Positions 1-12,429 of a DNA stretch of 64,000 bases are shown piece by piece. Below the pieces are notes generated by a model. It searched no databases. It was not told the origin of the DNA and worked only from the letters and a program-made list of their open reading frames with translations. Position numbers and translations under genes: made by a program. This DNA is from Mauremys mutica. Lineage: Eukaryota > Chordata > Testudines > Geoemydidae. Position 1 is the stretch's first letter. Each line of letters opens with the position of its first letter. Location: positions 18,527,965 to 18,591,964 of the forward strand of contig NC_059082.1 in assembly GCF_020497125.1 (NCBI RefSeq). Reading direction: 5' to 3'.

Positions 1-61
1 GTGTGTATAGAATATTTTCTCTCTCTCTCACTCTCTCTCTTTCACACACACACACACACAC
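1..61. repeat. CT/CA microsatellite
   Basis: A CT-rich simple repeat runs directly into a CA dinucleotide run. It is compound low-complexity DNA at the window edge with no coding content. Confidence 0.9.
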
Positions 62-3000
62 AGATTTTCCCCTATCTTCCCTTTCCTCTTACCAGTCCTC
101 ACTTTTCCTGCAGTATCCTGATTTTTAAAAAAAAAAAATCATTCTTTCCCAGTGCCCTGATTTACCCACTTTGACACTAATGTTTTCACTTTTCTTCTCT
201 TTAGAACACTTTCTGTCTTTCCTTCACAGCATTTTGCCTTTTTTGATTTTCTGCCCTGTTTATATCCACATTTCCCCACTCTCTCCTCCTTTCCTGTGTC
301 TGTCCAGGCTTTTTTCCCCCTCCATTTCTACCCACCCACTTTATCTGGTAAACCCAAGCAACTTTCCAAATGCAAGTGATAAGGGAATTTTGGGAGAGCG
401 AATTGTTGACCGAATGAATTTGAGGGGGGTCACCATCCGAATGTGAGCGAGTTGACAGTCTGACGGATTAGGGCTTCTGGGCTTCTACAACTAGACAGTT
501 TTCCCTACATAATTTAGCCTCCTATGGCACTAAGATCTGCAATCTTCTAGGGCTTCAACAGCCTAAAAGACCTCAAATATTTTCTGGTGGACAGAGCCCT
601 CAGCAAGGGCTCTAGTCACCTGAAATCTGATGCTGTGTGCTTCCACAACCCACCGTCTGAGCAGACTACTCTTGATAAATGCCTGTTTATCATAGCTGCA
701 AAAGTCAGCTCTGCTTTTCCAGCCTCCCTCTCCCTAGAGATTAAGAAGGTAAAGGTCAACAGTAAAAAAAGACTGGCCTTTGAAGCTATTTTTTTTTAAG
801 TGTTTGGGACTAATCTGTGTGAAAATATCCCATCCCCACTACACTAAATCAAAATAATTTAGTCTGAAACGCTGACACAATCCTGTCAATTACTTAACTA
901 TACAGTCTGGCAACTATCAGAAAAAAGCAACCCATTTTTAAAAAGAAAGACTGAAAAATACAGATGTGATAATTCCACCCCTGGATCCAGCTCAGAAAAA
1001 CCCTCTCACAATAATGCTAGTGATTTTTATAAAGTTTAAAATCTTTCATTAATTATATTTTAATATTCGGAATTTTTATGGCAGTCAGAATAAAGGGATT
1101 TTTAGTCTTCAGATAATGTGTTTGTCTTTCGACTGAGTACTCAGACATCGTTCCCATTATACTGAAGCAACCATTGTCAACATTACCCCCTTCCCCCGCA
1201 GCCTGCCAAAGTTTTAAAGAGACACAACAGTCCTATCCTGTGCCATTACAACTGGCACCCTTGCGCTCCATCTCCTCAGAGAGGTCAGGTATGGAACGAG
1301 AAAGGAGGTGGAACTATTTTATGGCCCTTAGAGATTAGCCTCTCCAAAACAGAGCTGAGGAACACTGATGGGCAGTAGAAAGGAAGCTTGCATTGCTACC
1401 AGTGTAATGTCAATTCTGTGTATAAGAGGAGGACTTCAGTCTCCTTTACCATCTAACTCGCATCTTTCATTAACACCACTTTTTTTTTTTAATTAAAAGT
1501 TCTTTCTGAGTTTCTTCGCTCTCAATTCTTTCCCAAAACTCTGATAATAAAAGTATTGTATCCATAGGTAAGAGGCAAATTATTAGTTTGTTAAAAAGTA
1601 AGGGTCAAGTTAAGAACTGTTATAATGCCATATTATGATGCTCTTGCTCTCTTCCCCACCGCCCCATTAAGTTGCATCACTTCAGATTTTCTAGATGAAA
1701 ATGTATTATCTGAAACTATCACTCTCCTCCCCATGGCAGGGAGTAACTGATAGGAGGTGAAATTCCACATATTTATGCTGAAAAGACAACCATGCAGAAT
1801 GACATCAGCTCCTATGCTGACCAATCCACAGAGCAACTATTACTCCATTTTTTCGATGGAGTTGCTGTCCTGCCCATTGGGCGGACTGTAAGGTCTTCAC
1901 TAAAACGTTCAAGTGATCTGAAGAGAGGTATTAACAAGGAGGGGGAAATGTGAAAGAACCACCCTTCTCCACTCCACCACTCAGTCTGTTCTTTGAGTTC
2001 ACTATGGCCCCAATCCTACAAGCGATCCACTAGCATGAACTCCTGTGCTTGCTCAGAGCCCTGCTGATTTGAATACCACGAATGGACGACCTTACAGGGC
2101 TGGGCCTATGAGCTGAATCCTGGAGCGTGGCCTGCTACATATGGCATCAAGTGATAAGGGCCAAATGCTGTTCCTATTTAAATATATGGCAAAACTGCAA
2201 TGAGAGCAGGAATGCCCTCAAATTCTTTTCAGCCTAACAAGTCTTGAAAGTGTAACAGCTCTTTTCTCTTGGAGCATGAGCCCGGAAAACTTCAGAATTT
2301 GACTTTTTAAGAAGAAAGACACTGTAGTTAGTTCACAAGTTCATGGCAAACAGTGGATCCAGCCAAAAACAAGATACTACTCATTGTAGCATGCTAGTCA
2401 GTTTATCCCCTCTAAATAAACTATGATGTAAGACATTTCATTTATCCTGTGCTGCAATGCTCTCTGTTACTGTTCCATAGTTCAGTGCTTCACATATTGT
2501 AGCTTTCAGCAGAGGGGGTGGGAGAGACACATTCCTGAAAATACTGTATATATGAAGAATAACTGATTATCTGGCTGAGTCATGGCTAAGTTTTCCATAA
2601 TATCGCTAGCCAATTTAAGTTGGATGATATCTGGAATAGAGTCATAATATTTTTAATAAATCCAGTTGGTATTTTCTTAACCAGATGGACATACTTTTGA
2701 TAAAAGCAGTCCACAGATCCATGATAGTATCATGTATTATAATTATCAGCCTACATATAAAATGTCTGTCAGCCCTTCTATTACAAACTCAGGATTTTAG
2801 AAATGTATAACTCGTGAAGTTTTTTTTTTTACCTTGAGTAAGGACTGAAGGGTCAGATCCTACACCAGCATTTTTAATTCTTCCAATTAAAAAAAAAGTT
2901 AGCACCAGACAGCAAAATGTACAGGCCATTAGTGTGGAGTACAAAGCCAACTTCTTTTGGTAATTTTAAGCAATGAAAACAAGGGACTTAGTAATGTTTA

Positions 3001-3164
3001 AAGATCACTTTCTGTTTAAAGGCAATTTTAATGTACTTTGAAAATACAGTAGCACTAAATATCTCTAAATGCACATTTATATAATGCAACATGTAGTAGT
3101 ACAGATGGCTTTATTAAGTGCAACGCAAAGATGAGCAAAATCATAGAAATTAGGTTAGACACTT
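62..3164. other. Intronic sequence, no gene recognised
   Basis: AT-rich single-copy-like DNA with short homopolymer runs. The open frames here (for example 171-446 and 1633-1836) are short, low in complexity and match no family I know. I infer it is part of the large first intron of the minus-strand gene whose exon lies at 53228-53488. Confidence 0.5.
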
Positions 3165-3172
3165 ATTTAAAA

Positions 3173-4096
3173 CAGGGGTCGGCAACCTACGGCACACGTG
3201 AGCCGCTCAGCCCGTTGCCACTCTGGGGTTCCCGCTGCTGGCCCCTTGCCAGCCTGGGTCCCGCTGCCGATCCCACTCAGCGTCCGCTGCTGGCCTGGGG
3301 GAAGGAACCCCAGACTGGCAGCAGGCTGTGACCCCAGCTGGCAGGAGCCGGCAGCCGAAACCCCAGAGTGGCGACAGGCTGAGCCGCTCAGCCCACCACC
3401 GCTCTGGGGTTTTCACCGCCGGCTCCTGCCAGCCGGTCCCACTCAGCGTCCGCTGCTGCCCTGGGGTTCCTTCCCTCAGGCTGGCAGTGGGCTGAGACCC
3501 CGGCTGGCAGGAGCCAGCGGCTGAAACCCCAGAGCAGGGGCAGGTGGAGACACTCAGCCCACCCCCGAAACCCCAGAGCTGGGCGGGCTGACCCATTCAG
3601 CCAGGGTCCCCGCCGCAGCCCCACTCACCTTGCTTCCGGTTGGAGTTCCAGCGCAGGCCCCCTGCCAGACAGGGTCCAGGCCTCCAGCCCTGCTCAGTCC
3701 TACCAGCCGCCAGCTCCACTCACCTCAGCTGCCGATCTGGGGTTCCAGGCGCTGACCACCTGCCAGCCGGCTATCAACTGATCACTCAGAAGCCTGTGTG
3801 CAGCTTAAAGTGTCCAAATACGTGCACCAGACATTGGAAAACTCAGCAAGGAAAAGCAAGGGCAAGGATCACACTAAACTAATAAGATCTGCATTTTAAT
3901 TTAATTTTAAATAAAGCTTCTGAAACATTTTGAAAACCTTGTTTACTTTACATATAACAGTAGTTTGGTTATATATTATAGACTTGTACAGAGACCTTCT
4001 AAAAAACGTTAAAATTTATTACCGGCATGCAAAGCCTTAAATTAGAGTGTATACATGAAGACTCGGCACACCACTGCTGAAAGGTTGCCGACCCCG
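3173..4096. mobile_element. hAT-type non-autonomous element, 8-bp TSD
   Basis: The ends are inverted repeats: CAGGGGTCGGCAACCT on the left, and AGGTTGCCGACCCC followed by G on the right. The perfect 8-bp direct repeat ATTTAAAA flanks both sides (3165-3172 and 4097-4104), as expected of hAT transposition. The interior is GC-rich with several imperfect repeats of a unit containing GCCGCTCAGCCC. The open frames inside on both strands (3131-3882) are products of that repetitive GC-rich DNA. No transposase is present. Confidence 0.9.
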
Positions 4097-4104
4097 ATTT
4101 AAAA

Positions 4105-4990
4105 TATTACCTTTTTGTAATTATATGGTGCATACCGGCTGCAGAGCCTAGTGAAAACTGACATGAACTTGGTTTCTTTAAATTACTTTTTCCTTTTCTT
4201 TTCTCTACCCTTGTACCGTTTTGGATTTCCTGAAATGTACAGTATGTAGCAACTTCCTCTTTAACAAAATAATCTAATTTAGCATTTCTCCTCCTACTAC
4301 AGTACTTAACATTGCTTCCCCACCTCCCCTGCCCCCCATTTTCCCAGACACTTGTTAACATGAAGAGATGTGGAAAGATTTACAGGACAGTCATTTTTTA
4401 AAACACTAATAAAGAGAACTACTCATTAAGATTAAAGTATTCCTTAATATAACATGGAATTGGACACTTACCATGGTCTTACATTAATATGAGTGTTAAA
4501 AGAACACAATCAATCAGAGGCAACACAGCAAAGTAGAACATGTGTATGCATTTTGCAGACTAGTCAAATCCTTCTTGACTTGTACCCAACTCTTCTGTAC
4601 CATTCCCATAGATATTTTATGATAGTAAATAGATGTCCTATAGAAGCAGATACTGTTACACATATACAATATGTTATGTTAAAAGAACATTAAGTTCGCA
4701 AAATGCCTTTTAAAAGTTAGGAAATGCCAGAATTTAAGTTGCCTGTGCAGCCTTAATTTGGTCCCCTTGTGTCTATGCATTTTGATACAGTCTTTAATTA
4801 CATGATCACATTTTTTCCCCACAGGACCCCCAGCCTCATTCAACACATAGAACAGACAGTGTTCTGGGGATGAATCAGGGTTGTATACTGAAGGAGACTG
4901 TTGTTTAGGTCCCCAGCTTCATTTGTGCAGAACTTAGAAGGTGTGTAGTGAATGAGGCAGGGGACTGAAGGAAAAGAACAGATGGTCTCA
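4105..4990. other. Intronic sequence, nothing recognised
   Basis: AT-rich DNA without recognised repeats or exons. The frames at 4107-4361 (minus) and 4493-4693 (plus) have no recognisable domain. Confidence 0.45.
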
Positions 4991-4999
4991 TATCAAGGC

Positions 5000-5400
5000 T
5001 GTGGAATGCTGCCCTGGAGAACTAGATTTTATCCCTGTCTCTGCAACAAGAGTTCTTACATGATGGTGGGCAAGTCACTTAAACCAAAATTTCACAAGAG
5101 TCACTAACTGTGTGTTCCTCATTTTTTGGGTGCCTGACTTGATACCAGGCATTCTGATTTGCAGATGTGCTGGGCATTCACAGCTGAAGTCAATGGGAGC
5201 TCTGCTTTGAGCATATAACGTGTGATACATTGCTAGGTACTCTGAAAAATCAGGTCCTAAGCTGCTTAAGTGGGACACCCAAAATTAGTGGATACTTTTT
5301 ACTTTAGTCACTCTGTGCTTCAGTTTCCCATAATAATACAATTTCACCTCACAGGGGTGTTGTGAAAATTAATTAATGCTTGTGAAGCACTCAGATACTA
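5000..5400 (+). repeat. MIR-like SINE split by a palindromic MITE
   Basis: The left part contains GGGCAAGTCACTTAA (about 5068), a typical MIR-class core. The right part (5310-5390) has TTCAGTTTCCCATAATAATAC then CTCACAGGGGTGTTGTG, the standard continuation. Between them, about 5090-5290, sits an imperfect foldback. It contains TGCTGGGCATTCACAGC, then GAAGTCAATGGGAG and AAAAATCAGGTCC, and is framed by TGGGTGCC and GGGACACCCA. I read this as an ancient SINE interrupted by a later non-autonomous DNA element. Both are old and diverged. Confidence 0.6.
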
Positions 5401-5936
5401 TAGTGATGAACACCACAGAAAAACCTATGAGGAAATTAATAATTCTATATTCAGAGCAGGGTTTGACTAAAGTGCAGAAATTAAGGTGTGGGGGGCATAC
5501 ACTGAACAACAAGAAAAAAGCAAAATATTGAAAAGCTGCTAATTAAGTGAGCACTGTGCATCCTATGGACTGTATGAGACAGCAGTCCTATGGGAAAAAA
5601 GTAATATAACAAAAAACTATGATAATGCACATGCGCAAGGGGGCCAAATTAACATTGCACAGCAATCTTAATTCTGGCACTTTCTAACTTTTGAGAGCTC
5701 GAATTTGCAACCTTTTATGTTCTCTTAATTAATTTGTGTGAGATTTCATAGGTTTTTTTTAAAAAGCAAACTGAAAAAAACCCCAGAAATTCCATCTTGT
5801 GGTATTATCTTGTTACCTATATGGTTCACCAGCAAGGGCTGGAACTTTTAGATCCACTGCACAGACTTCTGCCCCTCATCTCCTACCCTTCGCCCTACTG
5901 GCTCTCAGTACCAGTCCTTTTGCCCTCCCAGCCCCA
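5400..5936. other. Intronic sequence, nothing recognised
   Basis: AT-rich at first, becoming C-rich near the following hAT element. No exon, RNA gene or repeat family recognised. Confidence 0.4.
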
Positions 5937-5944
5937 GTCTCCAC

Positions 5945-6323
5945 CACAGGCGCCGACTCCATGATTGCTCTGGGGCTAGAGCACCCACTGGGAAAAACTG
6001 GTGGGCGCTCTGCACCCACCGGCAGCTCCCCACTCCGCCACCCTGCCCCAGCTCACCTCTGCCTCCGCTCCACCTCCTCCCTTGGGCGCGCCGTGTCCCT
6101 GCTTCGCCCCCTAGCTCCCAGCACTTGCCGCTGCGAAACAGCTGTTTTGCAGTGGGAAGCACTGGGAGGGAGGGGGGAGCAGGGGGAACGCAGCACGGTC
6201 GGGGAAGAGGAGAGGCCAGGGCGGGGATTTGGGGAAGGAGTCCAATGGGGAAGGGGTGGGGCAGGGTGGAGCTGGGGCAGGGGTGCGAGCACCCACTGGC
6301 GCCGGGAAAAGTTGGCACCTATG
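5945..6323. mobile_element. hAT-type MITE with perfect 8-bp TSD
   Basis: Terminal inverted repeats are CACAGGCGCCGAC on the left and the complement of CATAGGTGCCAAC on the right. GTCTCCAC is duplicated exactly at 5937-5944 and 6324-6331. The interior is GC-rich and palindromic, with GAGCACCCACTGG near both ends. The long overlapping frames on both strands from 5799 to 6561 come from this element and are not genes. Confidence 0.9.
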
Positions 6324-6331
6324 GTCTCCAC

Positions 6332-7441
6332 CCTCATATCTTTATCCTATCTCAGTTCATTCCCCCTTTCCCTCCCCCCACCCCAGCTCCCAGGCCCCAT
6401 GCTCAGCCAGTCCCAGTCTCCCACCCTCTCCTCTGGCATCCTATAATCCTGGACTCTCTTCCTCTCCCCCATTCATCACGGAGACTGGTTCAAAATATTG
6501 GGAGGGAAAAAAAAAAAGAGGATTCTTCATATTAGTGATATTGCAAACTGGATATTTTTAGTTCACATATAACAACTATAGTTCTGCTGCCTCCATGAAA
6601 TTCTTAGGTCAGAGTTAGAATATCATCCAGTGTCTACTGGTCAAACAGCACACTATGTTGACTAAACTTTGATATTTGCAATTTCAAAAAAAAATTATTA
6701 TTAAAAGGAAAGAGGGAGTTTGTGGGTTTGTTATGAAGCACCAAAAAGCCCTATATTACAGAATCAACTGGATAAAAAAAGCGAGAACAAGACAGAGTTA
6801 AATCCAGCCACTTAAACCCTCATTGAAAGCCCTTAAATCTTTTTTGGTGACAGTTCAGAAGATGAGTAAGAATCTATTTGTGCCGCATTCCAGTGCCTTA
6901 AGAAAGCAGAGAGTTCAACCTATCTGATCTTTTTGTTTAAAAAGCTCGTATAGAAATATTTAAGGGTATAAAATAGAAACAAATATGGAACAAGAAGAAA
7001 AAACAAATCTTTGATAGAAATAACAGGAAAATGAACTACAATTTAAAAATGTAATTTGCATCCAAGTAGCATTAGCTTCTGTTTCTGGATTAATCTTTAA
7101 ACTAGCATTGCTATTTCACAATAAGAAGGGGAAAAAATCAATTTTAAAAAGGTCTGGTTTATGGATATACCTACACGATAACTAGATGAAAGATCCTAAG
7201 GATAAAATTGTCACAACTCCTCAGTAACCTGTATAAAAATACATTATTTGTGCTCTCCCTAATTATTTAATCTTCGTAAACTTTAAAGGTAATTGGTGCT
7301 GGGCACACTTGGAATGATCTCCAAGACTATACTACTACACTCTGTAGATAGATATTGATTCCCATGACTTGGTTATTAGTTATAAAATTAAGGGACCATA
7401 TTTGATAAATGACAGCCTGATCCTGATAGGTGCTGATCACC
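6332..7441. other. Intronic sequence, nothing recognised
   Basis: AT-rich DNA with A-runs and no open frame of interest. No repeat family was recognised by eye. Confidence 0.45.
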
Positions 7442-7560
7442 TCATAAGAACAGTCATACTGGGTCAGACCAGTGGTCCATCTAGCTCAGTATCCTGTCTT
7501 CCAACAGTGGCCAATGCCAGGTGCTTCAGAGGGAATGAACAGAACAGGCATTGAAGCCTT
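7442..7560 (-). mobile_element. CR1 LINE 3' fragment
   Basis: It reads CATAAGAACAGTCATACTGG then GTCAGACCAGTGGTCCATCT and CAGTGGCCAATGCCAGG. This is the reverse complement of the CR1 tail seen at 24540-24628 (GGACCTTTGGTCTGACCC ... GTGTTCTTAT). Only the untranslated 3' end is present, so it is a 5'-truncated insertion. The small frame 7369-7554 is incidental. Confidence 0.85.
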
Positions 7561-7597
7561 TGAGGCATTGAGCACTTTCAGCTCCCACTGATTTCAA

Positions 7598-7755
7598 GTA
7601 TCAGAGGGGTAGCCGTGTTAATCTAGATCTGTAAAAGCAGCAGAGTCCTGTGGCACCTTACAGACTAACAGACGTTTTGGAGCATGAGCTTTCGTGGGTG
7701 AATACCCACTTTGTCGGATGCATGTCATAGGTGCCACAGGACTCTTTGTTGCTTT
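7598..7755 (-). mobile_element. Penelope-like foldback insertion, 12-bp TSD
   Basis: The insert is flanked by exact copies of CACTGATTTCAA (7586-7597 and 7756-7767). It carries GTCCTGTGGCACCTTA in one orientation, then the complementary GGTGCCACAGGACTC near the right end, so it is a 5'-truncated copy with an inverted second piece. The core has a hammerhead-like fold (7682-7721). The family resembles widespread reptile elements that I associate with Penelope-like retroelements. That assignment is from memory; the duplication and inverted structure are visible directly. Confidence 0.65.
7682..7721 (-). ncRNA. Hammerhead-ribozyme-like motif (degenerate)
   Basis: On the minus strand, GCAT pairs with a terminal ATGC (stem I). 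A perfect 6-bp stem II, GTGGGT-ATTC-ACCCAC, is followed by the invariant GAAA. The left core strand reads CCGACAA instead of CUGANGA, so two core positions are off. Stem III is minimal (GC only). I expect no cleavage by this copy. Confidence 0.5.
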
Positions 7756-7840
7756 CACTGATTTCAAATTAGTTAAGACAATCGGCACCTCACAAGCACC
7801 TCTTGCTGCACTGAGCTCCTACTCTGCAGAGTAAAAGCTC

Positions 7841-8131
7841 CAGGGCTGGCGCTTCCATTTAGGCGACCTAGGCGGTCGCCTAGGGCGCCAGGATTTGGGG
7901 GGGCGGCATTTTGCTGCCCTTGGCGGCAATTCGGTGGCGGGGGGTCCTTCCGCGCTCTGGGTCTTCGGTGGCAATTCTGCGGCGGGTCCTTCACTCGCTC
8001 CGGGACCCGCCGCCGAAGTGCCCTGAAGACCGGGAGCACGGAAGGACCCCCCCGCTGCAGAATTGCCGCTAACGACCAGGAGCGCGGAAGGACCCCCGCC
8101 TAGGGCGCCAAAAACCCTGGCGCCGCTCCTG
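7841..8131. mobile_element. hAT-type MITE with perfect 8-bp TSD
   Basis: It starts CAGGGCTGGCGCT and ends with the complement of CAGGAGCGGCGCC. AAAAGCTC is duplicated exactly at 7833-7840 and 8132-8139. The interior is an inverted GC-rich structure (CGCCTAGGGCGCC near both ends) related in style to the element at 55282-55821. The frames 7773-8226 on the minus strand are shadows of this repeat. Confidence 0.9.
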
Positions 8132-8270
8132 AAAAGCTCTATTCCAATGGTCCCACTCCTGTTCTCTGAGATCAAAGTCAAAACTCCCCCTGATTTGACT
8201 GAGCACAGGAAAGGGCCGAGAGTCAATTATTACATCTCAGTACTGCTGCATCATATTGCTCTAGCTAGAC

Positions 8271-8603
8271 CAGGGATCGGCAACCTTTGGCATGTGACCC
8301 ATCAGGGAAATCTGCTGGCGAGCCGGGACAGTTTCTTTACCTGCAGCGTCTGCAGGTTCAGTCAATCGCAGCTCCCGCTGGCTGCGGTTTGCCACTCCGG
8401 GCCAATGGCGGCTGCGGGAAGCGGCGTGGCCTGAGGGATGTGCTGGCCGCCACTTCCTGCAGCCCCCATTGGCCTGGAACGGCAAACCACAGCCAGTGGG
8501 AGCTGCGATCAGCCGAACCTGCGAACGCTGCAGGTAAAGAAACTGTCCCGGCCCACCAGCGAATTTCCCTGACATGCCACATGCCAAAGGTTGCCGAGCC
8601 CTG
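8271..8603. mobile_element. hAT-type foldback MITE, perfect 8-bp TSD
   Basis: Starts CAGGGATCGGCAACC and ends GGTTGCCGAGCCCTG. AGCTAGAC is duplicated exactly at 8263-8270 and 8604-8611. The element is nearly a full palindrome: the left and right arms both carry CTGCAGGTTCAG/GCGAACGCTGCAG-like segments and GGCCAATGG. That explains why frames on opposite strands (8261-8604) translate to similar peptides. It is a close relative of the element at 40842-41176. Confidence 0.92.
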
Positions 8604-8611
8604 AGCTAGAC

Positions 8612-11600
8612 TATAATTAAGACCAAGAAAGGATTTTTGTTCAAAACTCCATTTTGAACCAGTTATTTTTAGCAAAAGTACTGGTACTCCTCTCAAGTGA
8701 AGCTTTCCATGCTTGTTTTATGACAGAAAAAAAATATTTCATCAAGATTAGATTGGTTCACCCATTTTACAACTTGAAGGACTGTGAAAAAGCAGATTTT
8801 TTTTTAAGTAGAAGATGCTTGTGTTATTCCAAACTCAGAAAATTTAAGAATGGCTTTGTTTCAAACCCAAGGGTTGGCATATTATGACTCCTTACTTTGC
8901 TTATTATTAGAAATATAATTTTGAAATGGATGGAGATTGTCATTTTTGAGGATGACTTACTGATTTGTCCAGGAGTTTATCATTTTAACGTCTATAGTGT
9001 TATTTAGATATAGCCGCAACAAATAAAATGAATCCCCAAACTGAATGAATCCTCATCAATTTGGCCATATTGAAATTGATGTTTTATATGTTTTAAAAGT
9101 CAGTGACTAGGAAACATGTTTCTTATCTTGGAACAACTAAGTTTGGCTTTTCCAACTTTGCCTGTTTTCATACGAGTTAAATGTTTTCAATCAATCCTTG
9201 CTAAACCATATGTTCTGACATTTCTCATCTCCTTTGTGTGTACACCAATACTTAACCAGACTGGATTTACCTAAAGATTCCTTATTTTTTCTCAGTGATG
9301 TTTCTTTAAAAGAGGAATCCTTTTTCTTCAGGGCCCATTTTTGAAAAGCAAATTCACTTTTCTAGAAAACATACCACTCTCGCAAACCCTCTTAAATTGT
9401 TCCACTCCCTGTACATAAAGGAAAAGGGCCCTACTTGCCACAAAAGGGCTGTGGTTTTCATATAGCTGAAGGGTACATATCTTGGCTCCACACCCAGCCA
9501 AGTGACTCATCAGAAGCTGGACTTGGCTGCAGAATGTCATTTTTCTTTAGTTCCACATGTGCTTGACACAGACCGGCAATCATGGGTAGAGGGATCATGC
9601 TAATCAGCTCCATACACAAACCACAGAAGTTTGTCCACTTTAAAAGGGTCAGAAATTAGTTTTTCCATGTCCGGAATGTTGACTTTTTTTAAATGCATCA
9701 GAAATCATGTTTATGCCCGTGACATGCAGGAAACTTTCATTTACAAAAAAAACAGTTTATTTTTATGCCTAGCATCCATCTCTGTTCAATCAAGAAAAAC
9801 TTGTTCTATAGCGCAACTCACTCTATACGTCAGGTTTTAAGCAACTTTGAAGTCACCATGAGGTTAGATCCTGAAGATGGCAGTCATCAGTTAGCTTTCT
9901 GTCAGTCAGCTGTAGATGGCCTTAACTCCCCCAAGACACTTAAAACCATTTTAAGGGCAACCTCTGTACCCCTGGAAAGGCAGCTCTAAAGCATCCACAC
10001 AAGCATATACATAAACCAGTATGAAACACCAGAGTGGCAGTTTGCTGCAGCTTTACATAGACAATTTTATCTCCTGAATCAGCATTAAGGGCTGCAGGTT
10101 TAATTCAGTAAAAGTCAAATCCTTGAGTGAACTGGTCCAGATCATGGTATACCCTATAAATTAGGATTTTGTTCTACTTCATAAGCTGTGGGAGCCTGTG
10201 AAGCTTCTACAAGCATAAGCACTTTGTAAAGATTTAGGGAGGGGGCAACGGGTGGCTGTTTCTTTAACCACCGAAGAGTCCTACAGACAATGTCCACTTC
10301 CTTTCAGGGGAGGGGCAATCATCCAAGTGAGAGTCATGGAATGATTGCGCACACAACAGTACAACACAGCCTGAGCCAGAGAGTTTCATTGAACTCCAGG
10401 CTTTAACTAAATGATGCCAGAAATATATGGGAATAAACAAAAACATATAAGACTAAGAGTAACAGTCTTTTCTGCAAAGCATGGAACAAATGTAAACTGA
10501 AAGGGACTGTGTGAAACAGAGTCTCTAAAAGGAAGACTGTAAGGCAGAATCTGCTTTGTGCAGGCTTCTTAAGAAAAAAGTCACACTATCCATCCAGAAA
10601 CATCATACCTGGCACCTGCACCAATTTGGTCCAAGGGGAAATAAAAATCTCCCTCAGAACTCTAAAAATTGAGACTTTTTAACTGAGGTCTTAAAAAGAG
10701 AAAACTAGCAATGTTAGATCAGTGAAAATCATTTTCTTCCACTGAACTTGCAAAAATTGCCAAGTTGAGTCGAAGAAATTACACACTTCTGATTGGTTAG
10801 GAGATCGCTGTGGCAACAAAATCCCCTTGATTCACCGCCTGAGCCTATAAACCACAAGGGGGGGAAACCACAAACTGCCAGCATCTCACTTATTTTTGTT
10901 TATGCTTCTGTATTCTCTATTGAGCCAGACAGGGTTCAGGATCAACAGCAAACATTGATACACCATCTCCAATAGAGACTTCATGGGCAAAATAATCTAA
11001 GGGTGATGCTTCTTCTTCCAAATTAAAAGAGACAGCGGAATCCAAGAGAGAGCAGTTGGGAAGTGGTTTCAAAGTCAGCTCAGAGCAAGTTCCTCACACA
11101 GATAAGTGTCTATTGCAATTTATTTTCCTCACATACGTAGTTGGACATAGTAGTTATAATAAAGCAGAATGTTCAGTGTTAGTAGATGTCACACATAAGC
11201 CTTGCAAAGAGGTGATGGGGTTCTTAATGGAACAAATAGACTGGGGGGAGGGGAAGATGGGGTAGGAAAAAAACACAATGTTTGAAATAATCCTTCAGGA
11301 GTTGCTTATCCCTCAAGCGACTGTTACCATATCTCACTAATGAATTGATATGCTGCCTCCAACACAATACACTGGTGCCTACTCTCCAGTAAAGATGGAG
11401 TAGAGGGAGCTCAGATATGACAGATGATGGGTGCTTGGGGGCCAAACTAAAGGCCAGTTTTGGGGGGAAAAAGATACTGTATCCCCCCAACAAAAGAAGA
11501 GATATAGAATCCCTGATTCTTAGACTCAGGGAGACTACAAAAGAATAGCATGGAGGTATTACTGGCTCTAGCAGTAGTCTCAAATGGAGAACATACCCCT

Positions 11601-12412
11601 GTTCCTGAAACTTCTACCCTTGCACCAAATTAACAATCAACTCCTTCATCACACACTTAATTTCAGTTACCTAGTGGATCCCCATGCTCGCCATTACAGA
11701 CAGAAGTTATTGAGACACACTAAAGGCAGATGTTAGAAGACAACCCTTAAGCTAGGGCCATCAAAGGAGGAATAAGTTAAGAAATGTAACCAATAAGTGA
11801 TCCCTCACAATAGGCCTAATCAAGAGCCTTGTTGACTCTTTCCTTGATAGATCTTTCCTTCATATGTAGAGGCCACATCACCAAACCATGCCCAGTCACT
11901 GGTACCATGGAGCATGACATGCACAAAAAGGAATCATAAAACAATTGTTCATGGAATATATTGTACATTTTTTTTTGCTAGTGTGGCTACAACAGATTTC
12001 AACTTTGCACACAGACTTTCCATTACATACAAATACCCTGTCTCTAAAAGTGAGATACAGGGACTCAACAATCAGCAAGTCAGAAGGTCTCAGAACTTTC
12101 TCATGCTCTTGAGACAAATCAAAGACACTAGATTAGACTTCTACTGAGATCCAAGAATAATTGGTAGATCTTCATGTTTTCAGTCTAGAGATTTTGTATG
12201 GTCCAAAAACCAGTTGATCTTGAACTAGCAATACACTGAATAAAGACTGACTAGAGAACACAAGACATAATAAAAATGTGGAGATCTACTGTAATCCTAC
12301 CCCAACACTTCCACATCGCAAGCTCAGAGATACACAATTCAGAGCCACTGAGAAATGAAACAATGGCCTAGCCTTCTTCTCCAAAATTTACTACCATTGT
12401 TACTACCAATGT
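8612..12412. other. Intronic sequence, no gene recognised
   Basis: About 3.8 kb of AT-rich DNA. The longest frame (11224-11583 minus, 119 codons) has no recognisable domain and weak coding character. No RNA gene or clear mobile element seen. Confidence 0.45.
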
Positions 12413-12429
12413 GTCAGACTCTGGGTTCT

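Noticed and set aside
5799..6561. Five long overlapping frames, up to 215 codons, on both strands
   Set aside because: They coincide with a GC-rich hAT MITE with an 8-bp duplication; composition explains the lack of stops.
11224..11583. 119-codon minus-strand frame
   Set aside because: No domain, no splice or start context and no support from neighbouring sequence.
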